DNA from: Acidovorax sp. FHTAMBA
GTDB lineage: Bacteria > Pseudomonadota > Gammaproteobacteria > Burkholderiales > Burkholderiaceae_C
DNA: 64,000 nucleotides
Direction of reading: 5' to 3'
NCBI RefSeq assembly: GCF_038958875.1
Contig: NZ_CP152407.1
Span: forward strand, 2,983,501 to 3,047,500
The position numbers and the translations under genes were made by a program. Each line of letters begins with the position of its first letter. Position 1 is the first letter of the stretch. The notes under the pieces are model-generated. The model saw nothing but the letters and a program-made list of their open reading frames with translations. It was not told where the DNA came from and did no database searches. Positions 1-8,300 of this stretch are shown here, piece after piece.

Positions 1-122
1 TGCAGGCGCAAGGCATCCTGCAGAGGCTGGTTGGTAGTGAACAGGTTTACATCGGCCCAGGGCGTGCTCTGGTTGAACACCTCGTGGGTGCGGGCGAGGG
101 AGGCAACAGGCGTCGGCGTCAT
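1..122 (-). CDS. AidB-like acyl-CoA dehydrogenase, N-terminal fragment (cut by window edge)
   Basis: Only the first 40 or so codons lie in the window; the gene runs off the left edge. The ATG is at 122-120 on the minus strand. The translation contains THEVFNQSTPW followed by NLFTTNQPLQDAL, which matches the conserved start of the AidB branch of acyl-CoA dehydrogenases (THxVFNQxxPLxxxNLFxxDxALxEA). AidB proteins are FAD-binding and linked to the alkylation-damage response; many AidB-like paralogues in betaproteobacteria have no tested role. It lies 26 bases downstream of the ElaA gene on the same strand, so it may be the last gene of the set that starts at 1614. The family call is good; calling it the true aidB orthologue is not possible from this fragment. 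Confidence 0.75.
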   Translation of the reverse strand, partial: MTPTPVASLARTHEVFNQSTPWADVNLFTTNQPLQDALRL

Positions 123-148
123 GGCAGCTCCTTGCGGCGTGTACCGGG

Positions 149-598
149 TCACGCGCTTTTCAGCATCTCGATATGGGGGATGTCGTCTTCCAGGTATTCG
201 TCAGAGACAGCCACGAAGCCGAGGCTGCCGTAAAAAGCCTGCAGATGCGCCTGCGCGCTGATGCGGATGCCCCGCCCCGGCCACGCCTGGCTGCAGCGGG
301 CAATGCCCTCGGCCATCAACGCCCGGCCGGTTCCGTTGCCGCGGGCCTCCCTGGCGATAACCACGCGGCCAATCGAAGGTTCGGGATAGTTCACCCCGGG
401 GTCCACCACCCGCAGGCAGGCTTGCAGCACGCCCGACTCGTCGTACCCCAGCAGGTGGTACGACTGCTTGTCGGCCGCGTCCGGGTCCTGGTAGGGGCCC
501 TGCTCCAGGATGAAGACCTTGCAGCGCAGGGCCAGGGCGTCATGCAGCGCATGCACGCCCAGGTCATCAAAGCGGGCCCACACCCAGCGGAGTGTCAT
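149..598 (-). CDS. ElaA-family GNAT N-acetyltransferase
   Basis: A 149-residue protein, the usual length of ElaA-type acetyltransferases. The start has the family pattern (LHDALALRCKVFILEQ, then YQDPDAADKQSYHLLGY) and the acetyl-CoA loop is seen at IGRVVIAREARGNGTGRALM, the GNAT motif A with R/Q-x-x-G-x-G/A. The C-terminal part (AQAHLQAFYGSLGF) is the usual motif B. The substrate of ElaA is not known; the fold binds acetyl-CoA and acetylates an amine, in the cytoplasm. Its ATG shares one base with the stop codon of the upstream reductase gene (TGATG), so the two are probably translationally coupled. The start is fixed by this overlap and by the family length. Confidence 0.88.
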   Translation of the reverse strand: MTLRWVWARFDDLGVHALHDALALRCKVFILEQGPYQDPDAADKQSYHLLGYDESGVLQACLRVVDPGVNYPEPSIGRVVIAREARGNGTGRALMAEGIARCSQAWPGRGIRISAQAHLQAFYGSLGFVAVSDEYLEDDIPHIEMLKSA

Positions 599-1614
599 CA
601 GATCAGCTTCACCAGTTGCTTGCCAAAGTTCTTGCCCTTGAGCAGGCCCAGGAAGGCTTCAGGCGCGGCGGCAATGCCCTCGGCCACCGTCTCGCGCGGG
701 CGCAGCTTGCCGGTGCCCACCAGCGTGCCCAGTTCCTTCAAGGCCTCGGGCCAGACTTCCATGTGCTCGCTCACGATGAAGCCTTCGACCTTCATGCGGT
801 TGATGAGGATGAGCGCCGGGTTCTGCAGCGGCAGCGGCTGGCCGTCGTAGCCGGCAATCATTCCGCACACGGCCACGCGGGCAAAGGCGTTGGCGCGCAG
901 CAGCACGGCGTCGAGGATGTAGCCGCCCACGTTTTCAAAGTAGCCGTCGATGCCGCTGGGGCACGCTTCCTTCAGGGCCCTTGACATGGACTTGAGGTCG
1001 CCGTGTTCGCGGTGGTCAATGCACGCGTCAAAGCCCAGTTCTTCCACAGCGTACTTGCACTTGTCCGGCCCGCCCGCAATACCCACCACGCGGCAGCCGC
1101 GCGCCTTGGCCAGGGCGGCAAAGGCGCTGCCCACGGCGCCGGTGGCGGCGCTCACCACCACGGTTTCGCCCGCCTTGGGCGCAATGATCTTGACTAGGCC
1201 GTACCAGGCTGTCACGCCGGGCATGCCCACGGCACCCAGGTAGTGCGACAGCGGCACATGGGTGGTATCTACCTTGCGCAGCGCGCCCACGGCATTGCCG
1301 TCGACCACGCTGTATTCCTGCCAGCCGCCCATGCCCACCACCTTGTCGCCCACGGCGTATTTGGGGTTCCTGCTCTCGACCACCTCGCCCACGGTGCCGC
1401 CGATCATGACCTCGCCCAGGCCCTGCGATGCCGCGTAGCTCTTGCTCTCGTTCATGCGGCCGCGCATGTAGGGGTCCAGGCTCAGGTAGTGGTGGCGCAC
1501 CAGCACCTCGCCGTCCTTGAGCGCGGGCGTGTCCACGGCCACCAGCCTGAAGTTGCTGGCCACGGCTTCGCCCTGGGGGCGGTTGTCGAGAACGATTTGT
1601 TGGTTGCGGGGCAT
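598..1614 (-). CDS. NADP-dependent MDR-family oxidoreductase (CurA/YncB type)
   Basis: A 338-residue zinc-independent medium-chain reductase of the leukotriene-B4-dehydrogenase/curcumin reductase type, which reduces the C=C bond of enones with NADPH. Family marks are LSLDPYMRGRM near residue 50, the nucleotide-binding stretch VVVSAATGAVGSAFAALAKARGCRVVGIAGG, and FENVGGYILDAVL. I choose the ATG at 1614 rather than the one at 1629, because GAAGGAG lies seven bases before it. The stop overlaps the ElaA start. The physiological substrate cannot be told from sequence; quinone, alkenal and enone reductases all occur in this family. Confidence 0.9.
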   Translation of the reverse strand: MPRNQQIVLDNRPQGEAVASNFRLVAVDTPALKDGEVLVRHHYLSLDPYMRGRMNESKSYAASQGLGEVMIGGTVGEVVESRNPKYAVGDKVVGMGGWQEYSVVDGNAVGALRKVDTTHVPLSHYLGAVGMPGVTAWYGLVKIIAPKAGETVVVSAATGAVGSAFAALAKARGCRVVGIAGGPDKCKYAVEELGFDACIDHREHGDLKSMSRALKEACPSGIDGYFENVGGYILDAVLLRANAFARVAVCGMIAGYDGQPLPLQNPALILINRMKVEGFIVSEHMEVWPEALKELGTLVGTGKLRPRETVAEGIAAAPEAFLGLLKGKNFGKQLVKLI

Positions 1615-1639
1615 GAAAGGCTCCTTCAATGATGTATTT

Positions 1640-1700
1640 TGCTATTGATTACATAGCTGCTCGCGCTTATGGATAAAGCGCCAGAGGCCAATTTGACTTG
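1640..1700 (-). repeat. Dispersed family-1 repeat, copy a (intergenic)
   Basis: Lies between the MDR gene start and the thioesterase stop. Read on the minus strand it has GGCCTCTGGCGCTT, a six-base loop, AAGCGC, then AGCTAT and ATAGC with a seven-base spacer. This gives two small stem-loops. Ten other copies occur in the window (6271, 12838, 21407, 30334, 34410, 36826, 43951, 45923, 55877, 63792). Confidence 0.85.
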
Positions 1701-1711
1701 ATAAATCCGGG

Positions 1712-2143
1712 TCAGTCGGTGGAAATCACCTTGAGTCCGTTGGCGCTGCGGCCATCCACCGGCAGACGCCGCACGTACTTGAACGTGCCGGTGGCATGGC
1801 AGCACACCTTGCCTTGTGCGTCGTACACCGTGCCCTCGGTAAACGCCATGGTGGCCGTGCGGTGAATGAGCCGTCCCTTGGCCACCAGCGGCCCGCGTGC
1901 AGGCTGCATGAAGCTGGTCTTCATCTCGATGGTGACCACGCCCATGTCGGGCGTCTCGCTGCGCGCTGCCGTGGCCATGGTCACATCCAGCAGCGTCATC
2001 GACGCGCCGCCGTGGGTCACATCAAAAGAATTGAGGTGCTCGGGCCTGGCCTCGTAATGCAGCTCGGACTCACCGCCCTCCATGCGGTGCAGGGTGAAGC
2101 CGAGGTGGCTGACAAAGGGGATTTCGACACCGAAACTTTTCAA
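1712..2143 (-). CDS. PaaI-family acyl-CoA thioesterase (hotdog fold)
   Basis: A 143-residue single hotdog-fold protein. The segment FDVTHGGASMTLLDVTMATAAR carries the HGG(A/V) hotdog signature with the catalytic region D/E in the long helix, and MKTSFMQPARGPLVAKGRLIHRTATMAFTEG is the usual second half with the beta strands. Enzymes of this family hydrolyse acyl-CoA thioesters (phenylacetyl-CoA, short or medium chain) in the cytoplasm. The neighbours (SDR, acyl-CoA dehydrogenase, MDR reductase on the same strand) fit acyl-CoA or fatty-acid metabolism. The substrate is not determined. The ATG at 2143 gives a normal family start; no alternative is better. Confidence 0.87.
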   Translation of the reverse strand: MKSFGVEIPFVSHLGFTLHRMEGGESELHYEARPEHLNSFDVTHGGASMTLLDVTMATAARSETPDMGVVTIEMKTSFMQPARGPLVAKGRLIHRTATMAFTEGTVYDAQGKVCCHATGTFKYVRRLPVDGRSANGLKVISTD

Positions 2144-2173
2144 GGGATTTCCTCAGTGCACATACTCAAAACG

Positions 2174-2287
2174 GGCGCGCCCCAGGCGAGGGACGCAGAG
2201 CAAGGGCCGCCCCGCAGCGATTGCGTCGTCCCCCTTCCCGGCGAAGCCGAGAGAAGGGGGAAGGCGCGAAGCGCCTCAGGGGGATGT
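2174..2287 (-). repeat. Family-2 3'-end repeat, copy A (after the SDR gene)
   Basis: Begins 8 bases after the SDR stop, read on the minus strand: CCCCTGAGGCGC, a small hairpin, then CCCCCTTCTC...GGGAAGGGGG enclosing a second hairpin, then TCGCTGCGGGGCGGCCCTTG. The same element with the same gene-relative orientation is found at 17222, 35479 and 63471. Confidence 0.85.
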
Positions 2288-2294
2288 ACCCTGC

Positions 2295-3086
2295 CTACCC
2301 TCCCGTGACGATACTCACCCCGCCATCCACCGCCAGCCACTGGCCGGTGATGTGCTTGCCTGCATCCGACGCGTAGAGCGCGCACAGGCCCTTCAGATCC
2401 TCATCATCGCCCAGGCGGCCCAGCGGGGCGTGCGCAGCCAGCGCCTCTTCGCCCATGGCCTTGAGCGTACCCACCGTCATCTTGCTGGGGAAGAAGCCCG
2501 GGCAGATGGCGTTGACGCGGATGTTGTACTTGCCCCATTCGGCCGCCAGTGCACGGGTGAAGTTGATCACCGCGCCCTTGGAGGTGTTGTAAGCAATGGT
2601 ATTCATGCCCTTGGGGTTGCCACCCAGCCCGGCGATGGACGCCACGTTGATGATGCTGCCGGTGCGGCGCGCGATCATGCTGTGCTTGGCAATGTGCTGA
2701 CTCAGGATGAAATAGCCGCGCACGTTCAGGTTCATCACCTTGTCCCAGGCGTCCACCGGGTGGTCTTCTGCCGGGGCGCCCCATGCCGCGCCCGCGTTGT
2801 TGACCAGGATGTCCACATTCCCCATGCGCTCCAAGGTTTCATCGGCCAAACGGCGAATGTCTTCTTCCTTGGCGCAGTCGGCTGCAATCCAGCGTGCATC
2901 GATGCCCGCGGCCTGCAGGTCGGCTGCGGCCTCCTCCAGGTCGGAGGCCTTGCGCGAGCTGAGCATGATCTTTGCGCCCGCCTCGCCGAGCGCGTGCGCC
3001 AGCTGCAGGCCCAGGCCGCGCGAGCCGCCGGTGACCAGCGCGGTCTTGCCGGTGAGGTCAAACAGTTGTTGGATGGTGCGGGTCAT
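2295..3086 (-). CDS. Short-chain dehydrogenase/reductase (SDR)
   Basis: A 263-residue classical SDR. The Rossmann motif TGGSRGLGLQ (TGxxxGxG) is near residue 18-27, NNAG near residue 95, the catalytic Ser in IINVASIAG and YNTSK carrying the Tyr and Lys of the catalytic set; the C-terminal GQWLAVDGG is typical. It reduces or oxidises a carbonyl/hydroxyl group with NAD(P)H; the substrate cannot be told from sequence, but 3-oxoacyl or hydroxyacyl compounds are plausible beside a thioesterase and an acyl-CoA dehydrogenase. The reading frame extends upstream to 3242, but GAAGGAGA just before the ATG at 3086 and the family length fix that start. Confidence 0.93.
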   Translation of the reverse strand: MTRTIQQLFDLTGKTALVTGGSRGLGLQLAHALGEAGAKIMLSSRKASDLEEAAADLQAAGIDARWIAADCAKEEDIRRLADETLERMGNVDILVNNAGAAWGAPAEDHPVDAWDKVMNLNVRGYFILSQHIAKHSMIARRTGSIINVASIAGLGGNPKGMNTIAYNTSKGAVINFTRALAAEWGKYNIRVNAICPGFFPSKMTVGTLKAMGEEALAAHAPLGRLGDDEDLKGLCALYASDAGKHITGQWLAVDGGVSIVTGG

Positions 3087-3201
3087 GGTGAAAGTCTCCT
3101 TCGGTTCTTGGGGTCGAATTGATGGCGGGGGCTGCCCCCCGCGCTGGATGATTGTGCGGTGCGATGCGGCGCTTTGTGTGGCCGGGGTGTCCGGCAGGCG
3201 A

Positions 3202-3411
3202 CTACGGTCGGGCGTCGGTGTGCAACCGGGCCCGCACCGCAATCAGCACCACACCCAGTGCGGCCACCAGCCCGCCGCCCACGATGAGGACCCAGCCCAG
3301 CGCATCGTCGGTGCGCGCCGTGGCAATGCCCAGAATCAGCGTAAGCAGGCCGCCGTAGATCAGTACCCAGATCAGCCGATGCAGGCGCTGCAGCGTTTGA
3401 AGCGCAGCCAT
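3202..3411 (-). CDS. Small two-helix membrane protein of unknown function
   Basis: A 69-residue protein with two hydrophobic segments: LIWVLIYGGLLTLILGIAT (about residues 14-32) and LGWVLIVGGGLVAALGVVLI (about 39-58), joined by a short polar turn (ARTDDA) and ending in a basic tail. It has no motif I recognise. The ATG at 3411 shares its first base with the stop codon of the acyl-CoA dehydrogenase gene (TGATG), so it is probably translated by coupling and belongs to the same transcript. An earlier in-frame ATG at 3441 lies inside the dehydrogenase gene and is less likely. Similar small DUF-type membrane proteins occur widely in Comamonadaceae; no role is proposed. Confidence 0.7.
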   Translation of the reverse strand: MAALQTLQRLHRLIWVLIYGGLLTLILGIATARTDDALGWVLIVGGGLVAALGVVLIAVRARLHTDARP

Positions 3412-5267
3412 CAGAACGCCTCTTCCGGGAAGGCCGCGCAAGTGGCGTCGCGCGTGCTCACCACCTGCAGCCAGGCGCCGATCTTGGGCAGCTCGTAGTT
3501 AAAGAAAAACTGCATGGCGCCCATGCGGCCCACGCTGGCAGGCTGCGCCAGTGCGGCATCGGCCTGAAGGGTGGAAAGCGCCACGTCGAGCCACACCCAG
3601 GCCAGCACCGTGTGGCCAAAGGCCTGCATGTACGGCACGGCGTTGGCCAACGCGTCGGCGGGCTGGCCCGTGGCCCAGGCGGCCTTGGTGGCCGCACCCA
3701 CTTGCTGCAGCGCCTGGCCCAGCGCGTTGGCATGGGCGGCCAGCGCGGGCACCTGGATGGCGCGCTCGATGGTGGCGTTGATGCGCCCGGCCAGCAGCGT
3801 GAGGCCGCGCCCGCCTTCCATCAGCACCTTGCGGCCCAGCAGGTCCATGGCCTGGATGCCGTGCGTGCCCTCGTGGATCATGTTCAGGCGGTTGTCGCGC
3901 CAGTACTGTTCCACCGGGAAGTCGCGCGTGTAGCCGTAGCCGCCGTGGATCTGGATGGCCAGGCTGTTGGCCTCCAGGCACCACTCGCTGGGCCAGCTCT
4001 TGGCAATGGGCGTGAGCACCTCCAGCAGCAGCCGGGCTTCGTCGGCCGTGGCGGCGTCACCCGTGGCCTGCTCGTCCACCAGGCGGGCGCAGAACAGATT
4101 GAGCGCCAGGGCACCCTCGCCGTACGACTTTTGCGCCAGCAGCATGCGCTTGACGTCGGCGTGTTCGATGATGCGCACCTGGGGCTGGGCGGCGTCCTTG
4201 ACCACGGCGGCAGCGCCATCCTTGGGGCCCTGCACCGGGCGACCCTGGGGGCGGTTTCTGGCGTAGTCCAGGCTGGCGTAGTAGCCCGCCAGGCCCAGCA
4301 TGGTGGCCGCCATGCCGATGCCAATGCGCGCCTCGTTCATCATGTGGAACATGCAGTGCAGGCCCTTGCCGGGCTGGCCCACGAGGTAACCCACGGCGCC
4401 CGCCTCACCATCGACCGGGTACTTGCCCTCGCCAAAGTTGAGCAGCGTGTTGGTGGTGCCGCGCCAGCCCAGCTTGTGGTTCAGGCCTGCCAGCGCCACG
4501 TCGTTGCGCACGCCGGTCAGGTTGCCGTCGGTGTCCACCAGCTTCTTGGGCACGATGAACAGCGAGATGCCTTTGGTGCCGGGCACCAGCTTGCCGTCGG
4601 GGCCCGGGATCTTGGCGAGCACCAGGTGGATGATGTTCTCGGTCAGCTCGTGTTCGCCGGCCGAGATCCACATCTTGTTGCCCTTGAGGCGGTAGCGCGG
4701 GCCCAGCGGGTCATTCTCAAAGCCCTCGCCATCGGGCACAGCGCGCGTGGCCACATCGCTGAGCGACGAGCCTGCCTGCGGCTCCGACAGGCACATGGTG
4801 CCCGAGAAGCGGCCGGAGAACTCGTTGAGCGCAAACACCCTCTGCTGCGCCTCGGTGCCGTGCACCATGAGCAGATTGGCATTGCCCACCGTGAGCAGGC
4901 CCGAGCCCATGCTGATGGACGCCACGGCAAAAAAGCTGTTGGCCGCCGCCTCTACCGTATAGGGCAGCTGCATGCCGCCAATTTCGTAGTCCTGCGCGGC
5001 GCTGAGCATGCCCGAGGCGGCATAGGCCTTTTGTGCATCGTGCGTGCACTGCGGCAGCGTGACCTTCTCGCCATCAAAGTGCGGCTCCTGTGTGTCCACC
5101 GTGCGGTTGAAGGGGGCGTATTTCTCGCGCGCAATGCGCTCGCAGGTGTCGAGCACGGCGTCAAACGTGTCGCGCGAGTGGTCGGCAAAGCGGCTGCGTT
5201 CCTGCAGCTTTTCGGCCTGCAGCCAGCCATACAGAAGGAATTCGAGGGTGGAGCGTAGGGTGGTCAT
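3411..5267 (-). CDS. Acyl-CoA dehydrogenase, long form with C-terminal extension
   Basis: A 618-residue acyl-CoA dehydrogenase, longer than the usual 380-400 residues. It matches the group with an N-terminal cap and a C-terminal extension (DmdC/FadE-like in betaproteobacteria). Visible marks: MCLSEPQAGSSLSDV (FAD/substrate strand), RLKGNKMWISAGEHE (WISxGxH), QIHGGYGYTRDFPVEQYWRDNRL and IHEGTHGIQAMDLLGRK, whose Glu is the expected catalytic base. The C-terminal 120 residues are helical. It introduces the trans-2 double bond in an acyl-CoA and passes electrons to ETF. It is followed by a coupled small membrane protein. Chain length and exact substrate (fatty acyl or methylthiopropionyl) cannot be decided here. 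Confidence 0.92.
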   Translation of the reverse strand: MTTLRSTLEFLLYGWLQAEKLQERSRFADHSRDTFDAVLDTCERIAREKYAPFNRTVDTQEPHFDGEKVTLPQCTHDAQKAYAASGMLSAAQDYEIGGMQLPYTVEAAANSFFAVASISMGSGLLTVGNANLLMVHGTEAQQRVFALNEFSGRFSGTMCLSEPQAGSSLSDVATRAVPDGEGFENDPLGPRYRLKGNKMWISAGEHELTENIIHLVLAKIPGPDGKLVPGTKGISLFIVPKKLVDTDGNLTGVRNDVALAGLNHKLGWRGTTNTLLNFGEGKYPVDGEAGAVGYLVGQPGKGLHCMFHMMNEARIGIGMAATMLGLAGYYASLDYARNRPQGRPVQGPKDGAAAVVKDAAQPQVRIIEHADVKRMLLAQKSYGEGALALNLFCARLVDEQATGDAATADEARLLLEVLTPIAKSWPSEWCLEANSLAIQIHGGYGYTRDFPVEQYWRDNRLNMIHEGTHGIQAMDLLGRKVLMEGGRGLTLLAGRINATIERAIQVPALAAHANALGQALQQVGAATKAAWATGQPADALANAVPYMQAFGHTVLAWVWLDVALSTLQADAALAQPASVGRMGAMQFFFNYELPKIGAWLQVVSTRDATCAAFPEEAF

Positions 5268-5330
5268 GCGGCAAATTATGGGTGGGAGTCACCGCAATGG
5301 CATGTCCGCTGCGTGACGCCCCGCCCGCTC

Positions 5331-8300
5331 CTAGGAACTGAGCTGCGCCCACAGCTTGTCCAGCCGCTTCACGCTTACCGGCTGGGGCGTGCGCAGCTCC
5401 TGCGCAAAGAAGCTCACGCGCAGCTCTTCCAGCAGCCAGCGCAGCTCCTGCATGCGCGCATCCACGGCGCCCTTGCGCTCGGCCACCAGGCGCCAGTAGC
5501 GCTGCTCTTGTGGGCGCAGTTCGGCTAGTTTGGCGGCGTCGCGGGCGGGGTCGGCGCGGTATTTATCCAGCCGCAGGGTGATGGCCTTGAGGTAGCGGGC
5601 GTAGTGGGCCAGTTGCGCCCACGGGGCCACGGCAATGAAATTCTTGGGCACCAGGCGTTGTAGCTGCTGCTGCGCGTCGGCCGTGGCTTCGGGCGCGTTC
5701 TTGGTGTCCTTGATCTTGCGGGCGGCGGCTGCGTATTCGGTGAGGATGGTGGCGGCCAGGCGGGCCACCTCGTTGGCGATCAGCGTGAGGCGGCCCCGGC
5801 CCTCTTCCACGCGGCGCTTGAAGGCGAACTCGTCGGTGGGCAGCGGGTCGAGCAAGAAGGCGCGGTCCAGCGCCACGTCGATGATCTGGGTGCGCAGCTC
5901 TTCCTGGGTGCCACCGCCTGTCCCGTCAGGCGACCGCCCGACTTGCATGTAAGCCACGGCCATCTTCTGCAGGTCGGGGATGTTCTTTTCGAGGTATTTG
6001 AGCGCGTCCTTGATCTGCAGCGCAAACAGGCGGCGCAGGCCCGCGCGGTGTTTGGCGGCGGCGACTTCGGGCTCGTCAAAAACCTCGATGGTCACGGCGT
6101 CGCCCCCGTCGATGAGCGCCGGGAAGCCGATCAGCGTCTGCCCGGCCTTTTTGATCTCCATCAGCTCGGGCAGCTCGCCAAACGTCCAGGTGGTGTAGCG
6201 CTGGCCTGCGGGGGTCGAGGGGGGGACGCTCGCAGGTGTCGCGGTGGCGGACGCTGCCCCCTTTACTCCTGATTTGGTAGCTGCTTGCGCTTTACCATCA
6301 AGCGCTGGAGGCATTTTTGACTCATTTTTTTCACCCTCTGCCGCCCCGCCACCGAGCTTGAGCCCTGCCAGCGCCTGGAATGCACCGCGCGCCTTGGCGC
6401 CCCATTCGGCCTTGAGCGCGCCCAGGTTGCGGCCATGGCCCAGCTGGCGGCCGTGCTCGTCCACCACGCGGAAGTTCATGAACAGGTGCGGGCTGAGCAT
6501 GTCGAGCTTGAAGTCCGCCCGCTTCACGTCGAGCGAGGTCTCGTCGCGCACCTGCTTGAGCAGCACATCGGTGAGGCTGCCGGTGCCAAAACGTTCGGGC
6601 GCGCCCAGCAGCGCGGCCAGGCGGGTGGCGGACTCGGGCAGCGGCACAAAACGGCTGCGCGGGCGCTGGGGCAGGCTCTTGAGCAGCGCCTGGATCTTGT
6701 CCTTGAGCATGCCGGGCACCAGCCATTCGCAGCGCTCGTCGCTCACCTGGTTGAGCACGAAAAGCGGGATTGTCACAGTGATGCCGTCGCGCGCATCGCC
6801 GGGCTCGTGCAGGTAGCTGGCGGCGCAGTCCACACCACCCAAGCGCACCGTGCGTGGGAAGGCGTTGGTGGTGATGCCCGCGGCCTCGTGGCGCATCAGT
6901 TCTTCGCGGGTGAGCTTGAGCAGATCGGGCTGCTTTTTACTTTCGTCGCGGTACCAAGCCTCAAAGCTGTGGCCGCTGCATACCTCGGGCGGCAGCTGCT
7001 GGTCGTAGAAGGCGTAGATGAGTTCGTCGTCCACCAGCACGTCCTGGCGGCGGGACTTGTGCTCCAGCTCTTCGACCTTGGCGATCATCTTCTGGTTGGC
7101 GGCCAGAAACGGCAGCTTGGTCTCCCAGTTGCCACCCACCAGCGCTTCTCGGATGAACACCTCGCGCGCGGCGTGCGGGTCTACCTTGCCAAAGTTCACG
7201 CGGCGGTTGTTGTAGACCACGATGCCGTAGAGCGTGGCGCGCTCCAGAGCCACCACTTCGGCAGACTTTTTCTCCCAGTGCGGGTCGAGCAGCTGCTTCT
7301 TGAGCACATGCCCGCCAATCTGCTCCAGCCACTGCGGCTCGATGGCGGCAATGCCCCGGCCGAACAGGCGCGTGGTTTCCACCAGTTCCGACGCCACGAT
7401 CCAGCGGCCGGGTTTCTTGTTCAGGTGGGCGCCGGGGTGTTTGTAGAACTTGATGCCGCGCGCGCCCAGGTACCAGTCTTCCTCGTCGCTCTTGGCGCCC
7501 ACGTTGCCCAGCAGCCCGGCCAGCATCGACAGGTGCAGCTGCTCGTAGCTGGCGGGCTGGGTGTTGATCTGCCACTTGTGCTCGGTGACCACCGTAAGCA
7601 GCTGGGTGTGGATGTCGCGCCACTCGCGCAGGCGGCGGATGCTGATGAAGTTCTGGCGCAACAGCTGCTCGTACTGGCGGTTGCTGAGTTTGTGGGTCGC
7701 AGCGGGGACGGCGGCGGGTACAGCAGCAGGCGCTGCGGCAGGACTGCCCCCGCCACTGCGCTGCGCCACCGGCAAGTAGGCCTGCGAAGGCGCTTTCTGC
7801 GCGGCCATCGCCTTCTGGGCACGGGCCGATGGCAGGCTGGGCGCCCCGCCCCGGGCCTCGTTGATCCACTTCCACAGCTTCAGATAGCCGCTGAACTCGC
7901 TCTTGTCGTCGTCAAACTTGGCGTGCGCCTGGTCGGCCTGCTGCTGCGCCTCCATGGGGCGGTCACGCACGTCCTGCACGCTCAGTGCGCTGGCGATGAT
8001 GAGCACCTCGTCCAGCGCCTTACGGTCGCGCGCCTCGATGATCATGCGGCCCACGCGCGGGTCCAGCGGCAGGCGCGACAGCTCCACGCCCATGGGGGTC
8101 AGCTCGTTGGCGTCATCCACGGCCCCCAGCTCGGCCAGCAGCTGGTAGCCGTCGGCAATCGCGCGGCCCGAGGGTGCCTCGATGAAGGGGAACTGCGTCA
8201 CATCGCCCAGGTGCAGCGACTTCATGCGCAGGATGACGCCTGCCAGCGATGAACGCAGGATTTCGGGGTCGGTAAAACGGGGGCGGCTGTTGAAGCCGGC

